NCBI GenBank assembly: GCA_947629315.1
Contig: CANRDB010000001.1
Span: 84,995 to 148,994 of the forward strand
Reading direction: 5' to 3'
Origin: an uncultured Bacilli bacterium
GTDB taxonomy: Bacteria; Bacillota_I; Bacilli_A; RF39; UBA660
DNA length: 64,000 nucleotides
A model generated the notes under the pieces. That model saw only the letters and a list, made by a program, of their open reading frames with translations, searched no databases and was not told the origin of the DNA. This document shows, one piece after another, positions 48,872 to 58,000 of the stretch (positions are counted from its first letter, which is position 1; every line of letters begins with the position of its first letter). The position numbers and the translations under genes were made by a program.

Positions 48872-48889
48872 AGTATCGATTTCGATACT
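48872..48889. promoter_or_regulatory. inverted repeat, possible operator
   Basis: AGTATCG-ATTT-CGATACT, perfect 7-base arms, about 17-34 bases upstream of the -10 of the thioredoxin-like/tex operon. No T tract, so not a terminator. The binding protein is unknown. Confidence 0.45.
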
Positions 48890-48919
48890 TTCAAAAAAAT
48901 AGTTGAAAGGATTTTGACA

Positions 48920-48945
48920 TTATAAAAGGATGATTTTCATCATCC
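48920..48945 (-). terminator. terminator of the DUF4176 gene pair
   Basis: Minus strand GGATGAT-GAAA-ATCATCC followed by TTTTAT, 23 bases past the stop. Confidence 0.75.
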
Positions 48946-48967
48946 TCTACCTACATTTTTATTGATA

Positions 48968-49954
48968 TTACTCGCTTACTACTACGCCATTCTCATCAAA
49001 ACGATAATTAGGAGTATCACTAGTTTCCTCTGCTACAGGGACAGTACCATCAGCTACTACTACGCCGTTTTCATCGAATTTGAATCCTTCGTTAGTAGTT
49101 GCTGCTTCTTCTACTGCAGAAACGGTATCATCTGCTACTACTACACCGTTTTCATCGAACTTGAATCCTCCATTAGTAGTTGCTGCTTCCTCTACTGCAG
49201 ATACAGTACCATCTGCTACTACTACGCCGTTTTCATCGAACTTGAATCCTCCATTAGTAGTTGGAGTTTCTGTTTCTTCTGCAGGAACAGTACCATCTGC
49301 TACTACTACGCCGTTTTCATCGAATTTGAATCCTTCATTAGTTGTTGGAACCTCTTCTTCTGCAGGAACAGTATCATCTGCTACTACTACTCCATTTTCA
49401 TCGAACTTGAATCCTTCATTAGTTGTTGGAACCTCTTCTTCTGCAGGAACAGTATCATCTGTTACTACTACTCCATTTTCATCGAACTTGAATCCTTCAT
49501 TAGTCGTGGGAGCCTCTTCTTCTGCAGGAACAGTATCATCTGCTACTACTACTCCATTTTCATCGAATTTGAATCCTCCATTAGTCGTTGGAATCTCCAC
49601 TTCCACAGAAACACTATTATCTTCCACTAATATTCCATTCTCATCAAATTTATACATAGTAGTACCATTCGCAGTTGGATTTGATTCTACTTTATGCCCA
49701 TTCTCATCACTAACAGCAGGCGCACTAGTTAAAGTACTATAGTAAGTTCTTCCTTCTTCATTTTTATATCCATAAGCATATAACTCTGTTACATCTTCGT
49801 GATTAAAATAGACTAATTTATCATCTGCAAGATATCCTTCTGGATATTCTACTGCCACGTAATCGTATCCATTTTTATTGTATCCAATAATCATTTTTTT
49901 AGCATTATCATTTGTTAAACAAATACTACCAATTGGCAAAAATTTTAAATTCAT
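48968..49954 (-). CDS. DUF4176 protein with nine FDENG repeats
   Basis: 328 residues. The N-terminal 100 residues are a DUF4176 domain (LKFLPIGSICLT, KMIIGYNKNGYDYVAVEYPEGY, VYFNHEDVTELYAYGYKNEE); these accompany type VII secretion clusters. The rest is a tandem array: nine motifs of the type F-K-F-D-E-N-G-V-V-V spaced by 27-29 residues of acidic Thr/Val/Glu-rich linker (ADDTVPAEEEVPTTNEG). The array is low-complexity and probably extended. No signal peptide or membrane segment. The function of DUF4176 is not known to me. It follows the second DUF4176 gene by 30 bases and shares its promoter. Confidence 0.75.
   Translation of the reverse strand: MNLKFLPIGSICLTNDNAKKMIIGYNKNGYDYVAVEYPEGYLADDKLVYFNHEDVTELYAYGYKNEEGRTYYSTLTSAPAVSDENGHKVESNPTANGTTMYKFDENGILVEDNSVSVEVEIPTTNGGFKFDENGVVVADDTVPAEEEAPTTNEGFKFDENGVVVTDDTVPAEEEVPTTNEGFKFDENGVVVADDTVPAEEEVPTTNEGFKFDENGVVVADGTVPAEETETPTTNGGFKFDENGVVVADGTVSAVEEAATTNGGFKFDENGVVVADDTVSAVEEAATTNEGFKFDENGVVVADGTVPVAEETSDTPNYRFDENGVVVSE
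48969..49665 (-). repeat. tandem 81-87-bp coding repeats (FDENG array)
   Basis: Nine copies of a unit encoding KFDENGVVV plus an acidic linker. Internal units are nearly identical at DNA level, the terminal ones (YKFDENGILV and YRFDENGVVVSE) are diverged, as expected if the array grows and shrinks by slippage or recombination. Confidence 0.9.
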
Positions 49955-49984
49955 ACTAAACCTCTTTCTATCCTTTTCTACTTT

Positions 49985-50551
49985 TTATTCTTGTTGTGCT
50001 AATTCCTCTGGAGTATACTCCTCAGCTACCGTCACCACACCATTTTCATCAAATTCAATATTTTTGAAAATGGACCAACTAGAAGTATTATTGGTATCCG
50101 TCTTTGGAGCTGGATACTGTACAGTAAACGGATTATCAATCTTTTTTTCTTCCGTAACTGGTTCCTCTTTCACAATTGCACTCTTATGTTCTGGTAGAGA
50201 AATTGCATCATAAATAACTACGCCATTTTCATCGAATTTAATATTAGCAAAACCGTTTTTCTCTTGAAAGTTTGAATTTTCCTGATTTTGTTGTTGTCCT
50301 ATCAAATTCTCTTGAAATTGATGATAAGTTTCATTTTCAAATCCTACAAAATTGACTTGTTCAATATCTGTATGATTAAAAGAGTAGTTTTTGTTAGAGA
50401 GTAATAACCCTTCTGGATAATCACATCCTTTATAATCATACATCTTCACTTGACCTACATATTCTACAGAGAAATAACCGGTTACCATCACTTTTTTAGG
50501 GATTCCCCTAACTGTACATACCGAACCGATTGGTAAATACTTATCATGCAT
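49985..50551 (-). CDS. DUF4176 protein with two FDENG motifs
   Basis: 188 residues. DUF4176 domain about 1-100 (KYLPIGSVCTVRGIPKKVMVTG, YDYKGCDYPEGLLL, YSFNHTDIEQVNFVGFENE), then a Gln/Asn-rich linker and two FDENGVV motifs, near residues 104 and 170. A shorter sister of the nine-motif gene 30 bases downstream, and first in the pair. Start supported by TAGGAG seven bases upstream. Confidence 0.75.
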   Translation of the reverse strand: MHDKYLPIGSVCTVRGIPKKVMVTGYFSVEYVGQVKMYDYKGCDYPEGLLLSNKNYSFNHTDIEQVNFVGFENETYHQFQENLIGQQQNQENSNFQEKNGFANIKFDENGVVIYDAISLPEHKSAIVKEEPVTEEKKIDNPFTVQYPAPKTDTNNTSSWSIFKNIEFDENGVVTVAEEYTPEELAQQE

Positions 50552-50578
50552 TCTAATCTCCTACCTTATACAACTACA

Positions 50579-50607
50579 ATTATAGCGAAAAAACAAAAAA
50601 ATTGCAA
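50579..50607 (-). promoter_or_regulatory. promoter of the DUF4176 gene pair
   Basis: Minus-strand TTGCAA, 17 bases, TATAAT. Confidence 0.7.
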
Positions 50608-50622
50608 CCTTTTCTTCTGAAA

Positions 50623-50655
50623 AACAAAAAGATAGAGCCTAATCCTACTCTATCT
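50623..50655 (-). terminator. terminator of the WXG100/type VII operon
   Basis: Minus strand AGATAGAG, 10-base loop, CTCTATCT, then TTTTTGTTTTT; the stem covers the stop of the last small gene. Confidence 0.8.
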
Positions 50656-50961
50656 AATAATTTCAGTGCGAATTTGAACTTTTGTCTTTGGTAGTAATGA
50701 TGCCACATTTCTCATATTATCTACGGAATGATGGATTTTTGTGCAACTATCTGCACCCCAATTTTTTAAATTATTAATTTCATCCCTAATATTTTTAATG
50801 CTGTTCACACAATTGTGCAAATTACCACTTTGACTAAAATCTCCAGGAATATCGATAGAATAAATCTCACGAACCGCTTGATTTAAATAATCATTTGTGC
50901 GTTCTAAACTTTTCATTACCGTGTTGGTCAACGGACTTTCTTTAAATACTAATTGAGACAT
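50650..50961 (-). CDS. small helical type VII-associated protein
   Basis: 103 residues, two long amphipathic helices (SLERTNDYLNQAVREI, CVNSIKNIRDEINNLKNWGAD) without a clear WxG in the turn. No signal peptide. Last of the small-protein run; ATG one base after the upstream stop, with GAGGGG covering that stop. Likely a substrate, chaperone or partner of the type VII machine; sequence does not tell which. Confidence 0.6.
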   Translation of the reverse strand: MSQLVFKESPLTNTVMKSLERTNDYLNQAVREIYSIDIPGDFSQSGNLHNCVNSIKNIRDEINNLKNWGADSCTKIHHSVDNMRNVASLLPKTKVQIRTEIIR

Positions 50962-50962
50962 T

Positions 50963-51253
50963 TTATCCCCTCTTTACTTTTGCAATTGTCTGATCAAAAT
51001 AATCAGCAGCATCAATCAAATATTTTCCATATTTATATAGAGAATTCACATACGTTATATATTGTGCCTTATCCCTCATAGCACTGTCGGCAAAAGCAAC
51101 AGAGGAATCTCCCACCCACTCTTTTGTCGTAACAGGAATATTGGCAATTCTTGTAAACATGGCATCAATCGTTTGTTTTAATTCTTCTACCAATTTTAAA
51201 ATCTCATTTCCCGTTGCACGCATTTTTACTGTATCAACATATATTTCTAACAT
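50963..51253 (-). CDS. WXG100-family protein
   Basis: 96 residues, helix-turn-helix with WVG in the turn (TTKEWVGDSSVAFADS), the WXG100 pattern: these small dimeric helical-hairpin proteins are substrates or partners of the type VII secretion ATPase EssC. A C-terminal YxxxD-like element is present (YFDQTIAK). The ATG at 51253 is favoured by GAGGTG five bases upstream; GTG at 51256 is one codon earlier. Confidence 0.75.
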   Translation of the reverse strand: MLEIYVDTVKMRATGNEILKLVEELKQTIDAMFTRIANIPVTTKEWVGDSSVAFADSAMRDKAQYITYVNSLYKYGKYLIDAADYFDQTIAKVKRG

Positions 51254-51268
51254 CACATCACCTCTACA

Positions 51269-51298
51269 AAAGAGAGATTAGTAACATTACTAATCTCT
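51269..51298 (-). terminator. hairpin between WXG-type genes (partial terminator)
   Basis: Minus strand AGAGATTAGTAA-TG-TTACTAATCTCT then CTTTTGT: a perfect 12-bp stem with a weak T tract. It probably lowers transcription of the two distal genes rather than stopping it. Confidence 0.6.
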
Positions 51299-51603
51299 TA
51301 TATCACATCTTCTTCATTTTCTAGTTCTTCTATCTCATCCTCAATTTGAGAAATTTTTCTTTCAATTGATGATGAAGCAGTACCCATAAGATAGGAACGA
51401 TGATTGACTAGTTTACTTCTACAATTAGCAATTTGCTTCGCATCAGCTTGTTCCTCATCAATTTCAAAGCATGAAGGCATCCGACTAACCGCTGGCTCTA
51501 AAGCATCAATAGCATTATCTAAAATATTTGCAAGATGATTCACATCACCCAGCAAATTTCGATATCGACGCAAATCTCTATAAAGAGAACTCAAACTAGA
51601 CAT
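51298..51603 (-). CDS. small helical type VII-associated protein (YwqI/DUF5082-like)
   Basis: 101 residues. Helical throughout: SSLYRDLRRYRNLLGDVNHL, then CRSKLVNHRSYLMG and an acidic coiled-coil end (ERKISQIEDEIEELENEEDV). The layout resembles DUF5082/YwqI proteins that accompany LXG toxins or type VII operons, but without clear family residues. AGGAG ten bases upstream. Confidence 0.55.
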   Translation of the reverse strand: MSSLSSLYRDLRRYRNLLGDVNHLANILDNAIDALEPAVSRMPSCFEIDEEQADAKQIANCRSKLVNHRSYLMGTASSSIERKISQIEDEIEELENEEDVI

Positions 51604-51665
51604 AAATTAATCACTCCTAATTATTGGATTAGAACCTTTTTTTATTAAGATACTGAATTTTCGAT

Positions 51666-52133
51666 TCAGTTTGATGTTTGATATACTGTTGCATTATCAT
51701 TCAATGCCCCTACTGATGCATCGACACCACTACTTGCAAAATTTGAAGTACTAGTAACCCATGCATCATATACATTTTGTAATTTATCAGAGAATGCATT
51801 TAAAGTACTAACTAAAGCTACAGAGTAATTCTCTACAGCCTCTATATATTTTTTTACAGCTATAGTAATCTCTTCACTCTTAAATGCATTATCTGTAGCA
51901 GCATTCTCATTAATCTCGCGAAGGTTACCTTGTATCGTACTAACTGCAGTTTCAATTGATTTTCTTACATCAGGAATCTTATCTGCACTAATACCTACGC
52001 AGTTCCATGAGCCACTTCTATTTACATCTTGTAAACCAGCTGACCTAGTTTGAGTTCTCGCATCTATAACTTTAGTAACCTCGGCTTTTGCATCAAATGT
52101 TGATGCCGTTGTAGTTGAATTCCATTCTGCCAT
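51666..52133 (-). CDS. helical type VII-associated protein
   Basis: 155 residues: an Ala/Thr-rich start (MAEWNSTTTASTFDAKAEV), then two helices around VRKSIETAVSTIQGNLREIN and EITIAVKKYIEAVENYSVAL. Longer than the WXG100 proteins and with an NCVG sequence (SGSWNCVGIS) near residue 45. No signal peptide. Good ribosome site (GTGAGG). Likely a substrate or partner; family not recognised. Confidence 0.6.
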   Translation of the reverse strand: MAEWNSTTTASTFDAKAEVTKVIDARTQTRSAGLQDVNRSGSWNCVGISADKIPDVRKSIETAVSTIQGNLREINENAATDNAFKSEEITIAVKKYIEAVENYSVALVSTLNAFSDKLQNVYDAWVTSTSNFASSGVDASVGALNDNATVYQTSN

Positions 52134-52151
52134 TTTTCTTCCTCACTTTCT

Positions 52152-52502
52152 TTATTCTTCTGCCAACATTCTATCTTGATCATAATAAAATTGTTCTAAT
52201 TCTTTTAGTCTACTATCAAGATCTTGATATTCATGTCCTAAATCCTCAATGATAGCATCAATCATATTTCTCAAATCATTTTTAAATTTTTCTGCTGAAG
52301 CACCTTGCCAAGCCATATCCACAGATGTTTTAATAGTGTCGTATGCAGTGTTCAAATCGTCTGCAGTTTTTGTTAATAATTCCATCTGTAGAGTTCCTCT
52401 ATATTCTCCCATTCCACTTGCAGAAACACCAACTGTCATTTCAGATATGTCCATTTTATCTCCTCCAGAAATTTCATGCACAAAATCTCTAAAAGTACTC
52501 AT
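52152..52502 (-). CDS. WXG100-family protein
   Basis: 116 residues from the first ATG, with the WXG turn AWQGASAEKFKNDLRNM and a second helix ending EQFYYDQDRMLAEE. Two good starts exist: ATG at 52502 (AAAGGAG upstream, overlapping the previous stop as TAATG) and an internal ATG at 52454 right after GGAGGAGATAAA, giving 100 residues and a W near position 49, closer to typical WXG100 size. Both could be used. Confidence 0.75.
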   Translation of the reverse strand: MSTFRDFVHEISGGDKMDISEMTVGVSASGMGEYRGTLQMELLTKTADDLNTAYDTIKTSVDMAWQGASAEKFKNDLRNMIDAIIEDLGHEYQDLDSRLKELEQFYYDQDRMLAEE

Positions 52503-52864
52503 TATATTTTCTCCTTTCCTACTATATTTGCCAAATGTTTTTGACCGTTATCCAAAATTTCTACAACACCATCTTGCCGTCTCAAATAATTTTGTTTCAC
52601 GTTCATCAAATCGGCATTATAACTTAAGATACTCTTATTAATATTTGGGATTCCTACACGCATCATGTCATACTGTTCACGAAACGTATCACCACTAGAA
52701 CATTGAAAGTAATTTTTAGTATCATACACTAAATCAGTAATTGTATTTAGATTTTTGTTCATGCGATTAGCATAATCTAAAATATCTTCCATAACCTTAT
52801 CTAGTCGCTCTACTGATATTCCATTCCAAGTATCTTCATTCTGCATATCATCACCCGCTATCAT
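52502..52864 (-). CDS. helical type VII-associated protein, WXG100-like
   Basis: 120 residues. Helix-turn-helix with YFQCSSGDTFREQYDMM at the turn: C replaces W and S the x, so the WxG itself is lost (CSSGD). A second start, ATG 52846 (MQNEDTW), has GGGTGAT upstream. First of the small-protein run, 53 bases after the metalloprotease gene. It may heterodimerise with one of the true WXG100 proteins. Confidence 0.6.
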   Translation of the reverse strand: MIAGDDMQNEDTWNGISVERLDKVMEDILDYANRMNKNLNTITDLVYDTKNYFQCSSGDTFREQYDMMRVGIPNINKSILSYNADLMNVKQNYLRRQDGVVEILDNGQKHLANIVGKEKI

Positions 52865-52917
52865 AAGTTACCTTACGATATCAATATATCATAAATTTCA
52901 CCAATTTGCAACATTTT

Positions 52918-54741
52918 TTAGCGATAAGGTGAAAGTTGATTGACAGGACCACTCTTACTCTTCAATGTACTCCGGCTTTCCATCACCTTACTCATATAGT
53001 CATTCTCTTCTTTATTTAACATAATATTATCAATAACGTTCGTTTGACTATCACGGTAATAACTATTATATAAATTGTAAATTTCACTCTTATTCGTATG
53101 AACCTTTTTAGCCAATATATCAAAAAACTCATCTTGAATTTCTTGATACATTTTTACAAAAATAGCATTATCCGTATTCTGCCTAGAAGCATACCATGTA
53201 ATTCTAGACATTTCCATTTCAAAAACTTCAATACTAGAAAAAATATCTTTTAAAGGAACATTACTGGTTACTATTTTTGAAGATAAATTTTCATAAAATT
53301 GTTTGGTAAGAGTTTGAGCAATGGAACTTTTTAAACTAATCTCATAGGTACTACGGTCCAAATCTTTTCCTGTTTGAGACTGATAATAATCATAAAAATC
53401 ACGATTTTGGTTTAACCAAATATCAAAAGAAAACATCATATTAATAATTTCCTTTTTATCTTCTTTTGTTTTACAATTAAAAACCTCAAACCATTTATCT
53501 AAATCAGATTGTAACGATAGCTTGGAAATAGTATCCTCTTCAATATCATCGCGAACAATCGTAGCAACTGTAAGGGATTGGATAGCTTTCACATCATTTA
53601 CATATCCCGGAATATCACTCACATTTTCATGGTTAATTGCTAAATCTTCAGCAGCACCTTCCACATACCAATTATTCATCAATGGGTTTACTTTTAAATC
53701 TTCCCATTCATAAGCAATTCCATAATTTCTTGACCAACCTTGCTCATTTTTTTCTTGCAGACTATTTACCTGAATTAAATGAGATGCCTCATGTATTACT
53801 GTAAACCGTAAATAATCAATCTGTGGATAATATTTTTGCTGAACAGCAATCACTTTTAAATTAACCGCCAAAACATCCCCCTCATCACTGACAACTCCAC
53901 TACCTGCCAAGCCCATCTCAAATATTTTGAGATTATTTAATTTTTCCTCCAATTTAGCAATATCAATCTCATCCTTTAAATAAGTATTTAATCCATCCAC
54001 CAATGCTTGAAAAACTTTATCAAAATCTGATTTGCTTAATTCTTTATAGCGAATATAATGATTTGTCCCTACACACTGTTCATTATTGGCTAAAATCTTT
54101 TGTTTTAATAAGTTTTCATTGATTTTACCATTCTGAATAATTTGAAACGTAACATTGGATTGGTATGCCTTCAAGTTTTCATAGCGAGTCAAGGCCTCAT
54201 CTACTCCAAAATACTCTGAATTTTTATACGTTACTGGTCGATTATGTACTTTGTTTGCAAAAGATGTTCCCTCTTCTTTAGAGAGTGACACTATTTGGTT
54301 TAAAAAGTTTGATGATTCTGAAGATGTGGAAAAATTCACACTAGTTTGGAAATTTTGGTTCGTATTAGTCGTTACACTCTCCTGTTTGCTAGGTTGCGTA
54401 TTAACCGTTGTACTTTCCTGCTTAATAGGTTTCGTAGTCGTCGTTTCTTGTTGTGTAGACTGTTTTTTCGTCTCTGTATGAGAAGGAGTCGTTATCTTTT
54501 CACTCGTACTTTCCTTTTCATTTTCACTAGAAGTTTTATTTTCAGTACGATTTGTAGGATTACCATCCTCATCATAATAAGGTTGATATTCTTGATAATT
54601 ATAAGCTACTGTCGGTATCGTTCCACCTAAAACCAAAGAAACAGATAATGGAACCATCACAAGTGTTTTCACCATATTTTTCTTAACTAACGAACACTTC
54701 GATTTTAAATTTTGAAAAAATTCTTCATTAACATAATTCAT
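52918..54741 (-). CDS. anchored HEASH zinc-protease-like protein in the type VII operon
   Basis: 607 residues. A hydrophobic segment at about 24-45 (LVMVPLSVSLVLGGTIPTVA) acts as signal peptide or anchor; a Thr/Ser/Gln/Lys-rich linker runs to about 140; a helical domain follows. HEASH near residue 317 (FTVIHEASHLIQVNS) with VEGAAEDLA near 361 gives an HExxH...E zinc site of the gluzincin type. No family recognised. Start at 54741 set by GGTGAGGAT. It sits between esaB and the small helical proteins, so it is probably a surface-acting component or processing protease of the system; a substrate role is also possible. Confidence 0.65.
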   Translation of the reverse strand: MNYVNEEFFQNLKSKCSLVKKNMVKTLVMVPLSVSLVLGGTIPTVAYNYQEYQPYYDEDGNPTNRTENKTSSENEKESTSEKITTPSHTETKKQSTQQETTTTKPIKQESTTVNTQPSKQESVTTNTNQNFQTSVNFSTSSESSNFLNQIVSLSKEEGTSFANKVHNRPVTYKNSEYFGVDEALTRYENLKAYQSNVTFQIIQNGKINENLLKQKILANNEQCVGTNHYIRYKELSKSDFDKVFQALVDGLNTYLKDEIDIAKLEEKLNNLKIFEMGLAGSGVVSDEGDVLAVNLKVIAVQQKYYPQIDYLRFTVIHEASHLIQVNSLQEKNEQGWSRNYGIAYEWEDLKVNPLMNNWYVEGAAEDLAINHENVSDIPGYVNDVKAIQSLTVATIVRDDIEEDTISKLSLQSDLDKWFEVFNCKTKEDKKEIINMMFSFDIWLNQNRDFYDYYQSQTGKDLDRSTYEISLKSSIAQTLTKQFYENLSSKIVTSNVPLKDIFSSIEVFEMEMSRITWYASRQNTDNAIFVKMYQEIQDEFFDILAKKVHTNKSEIYNLYNSYYRDSQTNVIDNIMLNKEENDYMSKVMESRSTLKSKSGPVNQLSPYR

Positions 54742-54822
54742 ATCCTCACCTACTATGTTCAGTATAACATATTTTCTATTGAAATCCAAAAAAAAGAAAA
54801 TCAAAATGATTTTCCTTTACAC

Positions 54823-55077
54823 TTATAGTAGAATCAAACTCGCACCATGTCTAATATTTGTTTCCCGCAATATAATATCCATGCGGTACTGTTCCCCTGT
54901 CATTCTGTTATACAGACAAGTCTTTTCATCCCCAACGAAAGCACCATTTGTGAGTTCAAACAAAGATTTATTCAGAAGTCCAATAATATTTCCAATTTTA
55001 CGATTGACCGGTAAATATAAATTAAACACCTCATCAATAGAAGGAACAAATAACTCTACAAGAACTTTATTTTTCAT
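54823..55077 (-). CDS. esaB: ubiquitin-like type VII secretion protein EsaB/YukD
   Basis: 84 residues, the EsaB/YukD size. VLVELFVPSIDEVFNLYLP, then NRKIGNIIGLLNKSLFEL and a beta end (IRHGASLILL) give the beta-grasp pattern. EsaB regulates or assists type VII secretion in staphylococci; YukD cannot be conjugated like ubiquitin. It overlaps the essC end by 11 bases, with GAGGAGG upstream. Confidence 0.8.
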   Translation of the reverse strand: MKNKVLVELFVPSIDEVFNLYLPVNRKIGNIIGLLNKSLFELTNGAFVGDEKTCLYNRMTGEQYRMDIILRETNIRHGASLILL

Positions 55078-58000
55078 CTGTTACCTCCTCATCATCTATC
55101 ACATGCTTAATAATTGTATGGTTACCTTTAGAAACAACATAAGCAATTTGTGGAAAGGCTATCTTTCTTTCTTCCATCGTAACATTTGGAGCATTGATAA
55201 CCAATTGACTAGAAATATCAGCATCTAACCAGATACCATAAGAATTATCCACCATTGCTTGGAACCAAGGTTCTACTTGAAGATTTTTATAATCAATCAA
55301 TACATCTACTAAAATAAACTTAGCATTGGTGATGGTATTCATACTGTGGAACAAGCGATCAATTACTTGCTTTCCACCAGGTCCTAATTTACTCTTAATA
55401 CCACCCGCTCCTAAAATAATATACATCGTAGTAATATCGCTATCCTTATTTTGCATGATTTCATTATTGACTTCGACAATTGCTTGATCAAAATTTTCTT
55501 TGTAAGCTTCTACTCCAAAAATATTTTTTTCATAAGCATCTACAAAGTCAATAACTTTAACAGCCGTTTTCTCCACTTTTTGAAATAATTTCATCAAAGC
55601 ATATACAAAACTCATTCTCTCATCATTCATTCCACCCGTAATAACCATTGTAAATGGATTAAGGGCAAAATCATAACAGAAAGGTTCTTTTGTCACTGTA
55701 CTATACCCAACTGGAATATGTTGTAATCCCTGTACAAAATTATATAATCCACTAACAGAAACAATATCTGGAACAACTGGAATTTTCTTTGCTTTCACGG
55801 TATACGCTTGATTTAAGGTTGCTGCTGCCTCGCGAATAGTATTGTTGATATTCTTTTTTTCAACAAAGAAAGCTGTTTGAAATTCATAAATAAAATCTGG
55901 CGTAAAAGCAATACCACGTCCAAACAATCTCGCAGGCAATAATCCTTTTGGTGCCCCAAGTGTCATACGATAATCCTGTTCATTTGGAATTTGTAAACAA
56001 AGTTTCAATGGGAAATGTTGAGACATTCTCTGTTTGATAGTAGAAGGTGATAACTCAGAGATAATAAAGATTACTCCATAACGGGCTCCATCACGATACA
56101 TTGTCTGTATACTATCAGCCAATTTTCCATAATTTTCAATAAAAATTTCATAGTTATTAATAATGGTGACAATAAGTGGTAATTTTTGGCCACTATTTGC
56201 TAAAAATTCCTGATAATCACCGGCATAATCTGCCATAATCTCTTTTCTTCTGGCAATTTCTTCATCCAACATTTGGAAAATACCAAAAGTTAAATCAGTA
56301 TCTTCAATCGATGCAATCTCTCCTACATGAGGAACTTTATTAAACACTTTCAAAGCTTCCGTTCCACAATCAATAATGTAGAAGTTAACTTCTTCTGGTG
56401 TATGATTCATCATAGTACTCCAAAGAAGAGTTGTAATTAAATTTTCCTTACCACTTCCCGCTTGACCCATAATGAGTGTATTTCCTTTATTAGTTAAATT
56501 TAAAGTCAAGAGTCCTTGTTGTTGAGATGCGGGAGCATCATATTCACCAATAATAGGATTAATGAAATATGGTTCTGCTTGATATCCGTATTTTTCTTTT
56601 AATTGATCAACAAAGATTTCAGCTGGTATTGCATCAAGCCATAGACGAGTAGTCACAATATTTTCTCTTTGACCAACGTTATAAATATATTTCACAATAT
56701 TTGTCAACTGATCCCCATAATCTTGATTACTCGTATCTACTTTAATCAAGTCTTTAATACTTTTAATAACATCACCAGTATTATTGACAAAATCAACAGA
56801 ATCATCAATCTTCTTAATAATTCTATCTGATGGAACATATTTTGCTCCTGCCCATCCAGATTGTCCTTTATCAAAGAAATCATCGTAACCGACTTGTAAA
56901 TAGAAACGTCCTGTTTCCTTGATACTAGCAGCTTCTGGCCTTTTTAACATTTCCATACTATCGGAACGATCTTGCACTTTCAAACACACTTTAAATTTAG
57001 AGTTAGACCATATCTGATCATTAACCACACCACTTGGTTTCTGAGTTGCAAGAATAAGGTGTACTCCCAAAGAACGTCCAATACGAGCCGTACTGATTAA
57101 CTGTGCCATGAACTCTGGTTGTTGACTTTTCAATTCGGCAAACTCATCACTAATAATAAACAAGTGAGACATTGGCTCTTTTACCATACCTTCACGATAT
57201 AATCGTTGATACTTATAAATATCTACCGTACTTTCTCCTAAGGCATCTTTCGTTTCATTGAACACTCTTTGACGTCTTTTTAATTCTGATTCAATAGACA
57301 CTAAAGTACGATTCATTTCACTAGTATCTAGATTGGTAATCGTTCCTGCTAAGTGAGGAATACGAACTCCTGTTTCTTTGTTTTCAAAAGCACCAGCAAG
57401 TCCTCCACCTTTATAGTCAATCAATACAAATTGTACTTCATAAGGATGGTAGTTTACACACATAGATAAAATGTAAGTAATGATAAATTCTGATTTACCA
57501 GAACCTGTCATACCAGCAATCAGTCCGTGTGGTCCATGAAATTTTTCGTGTAAATTTAATTTAAATTGTTCTCCATTAGCATAAACACCGATAGGTGCTG
57601 CCAAGGAAGTAACGGGACTATTCATCTTCCAACGGTTTAGAATATTAAACTGTTCTACCTTTGATACTCCATACATCTCCATAAAAGATAGGGATGTTGG
57701 TAAAACGGATAAACCTTCTTTCGTCATCGTTGGTACGTTGGCTAACTTATTCGCAACTTCACGCATATTCAAATTGGTTTCATATTCATTCACAAAATGT
57801 TGTTGTTCACTAGCATTAATATTCTTCTTAAGGATAGCCCCCTCTTTTTCTCCTACTTCAATAAATACACTACAATTTGTTGGTAAATGTCTCATTGTAG
57901 ATTCCACAACGAGATAAGAAAATCCATAATTTTGTGATAATCCAAGAATTTGTTGAATAATAGGAACATTTTTACTTAACATATAGTTGTCATTGATAAT

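Noticed and set aside
48968..49665. Possible CRISPR array
   Set aside because: Repeats are 81-87 bases, in frame, and encode one conserved peptide; there are no unique spacers of equal length and no cas genes.
48962..49742. Two long plus-strand frames of about 220 codons, repetitive
   Set aside because: They are the reverse strand of the FDENG repeat array; the repeat unit length is a multiple of three, so the opposite frames stay open by chance. No ribosome site.
54755..55228. 157-codon plus-strand frame across esaB and the essC end
   Set aside because: Antisense to two well-supported genes and without a ribosome site.
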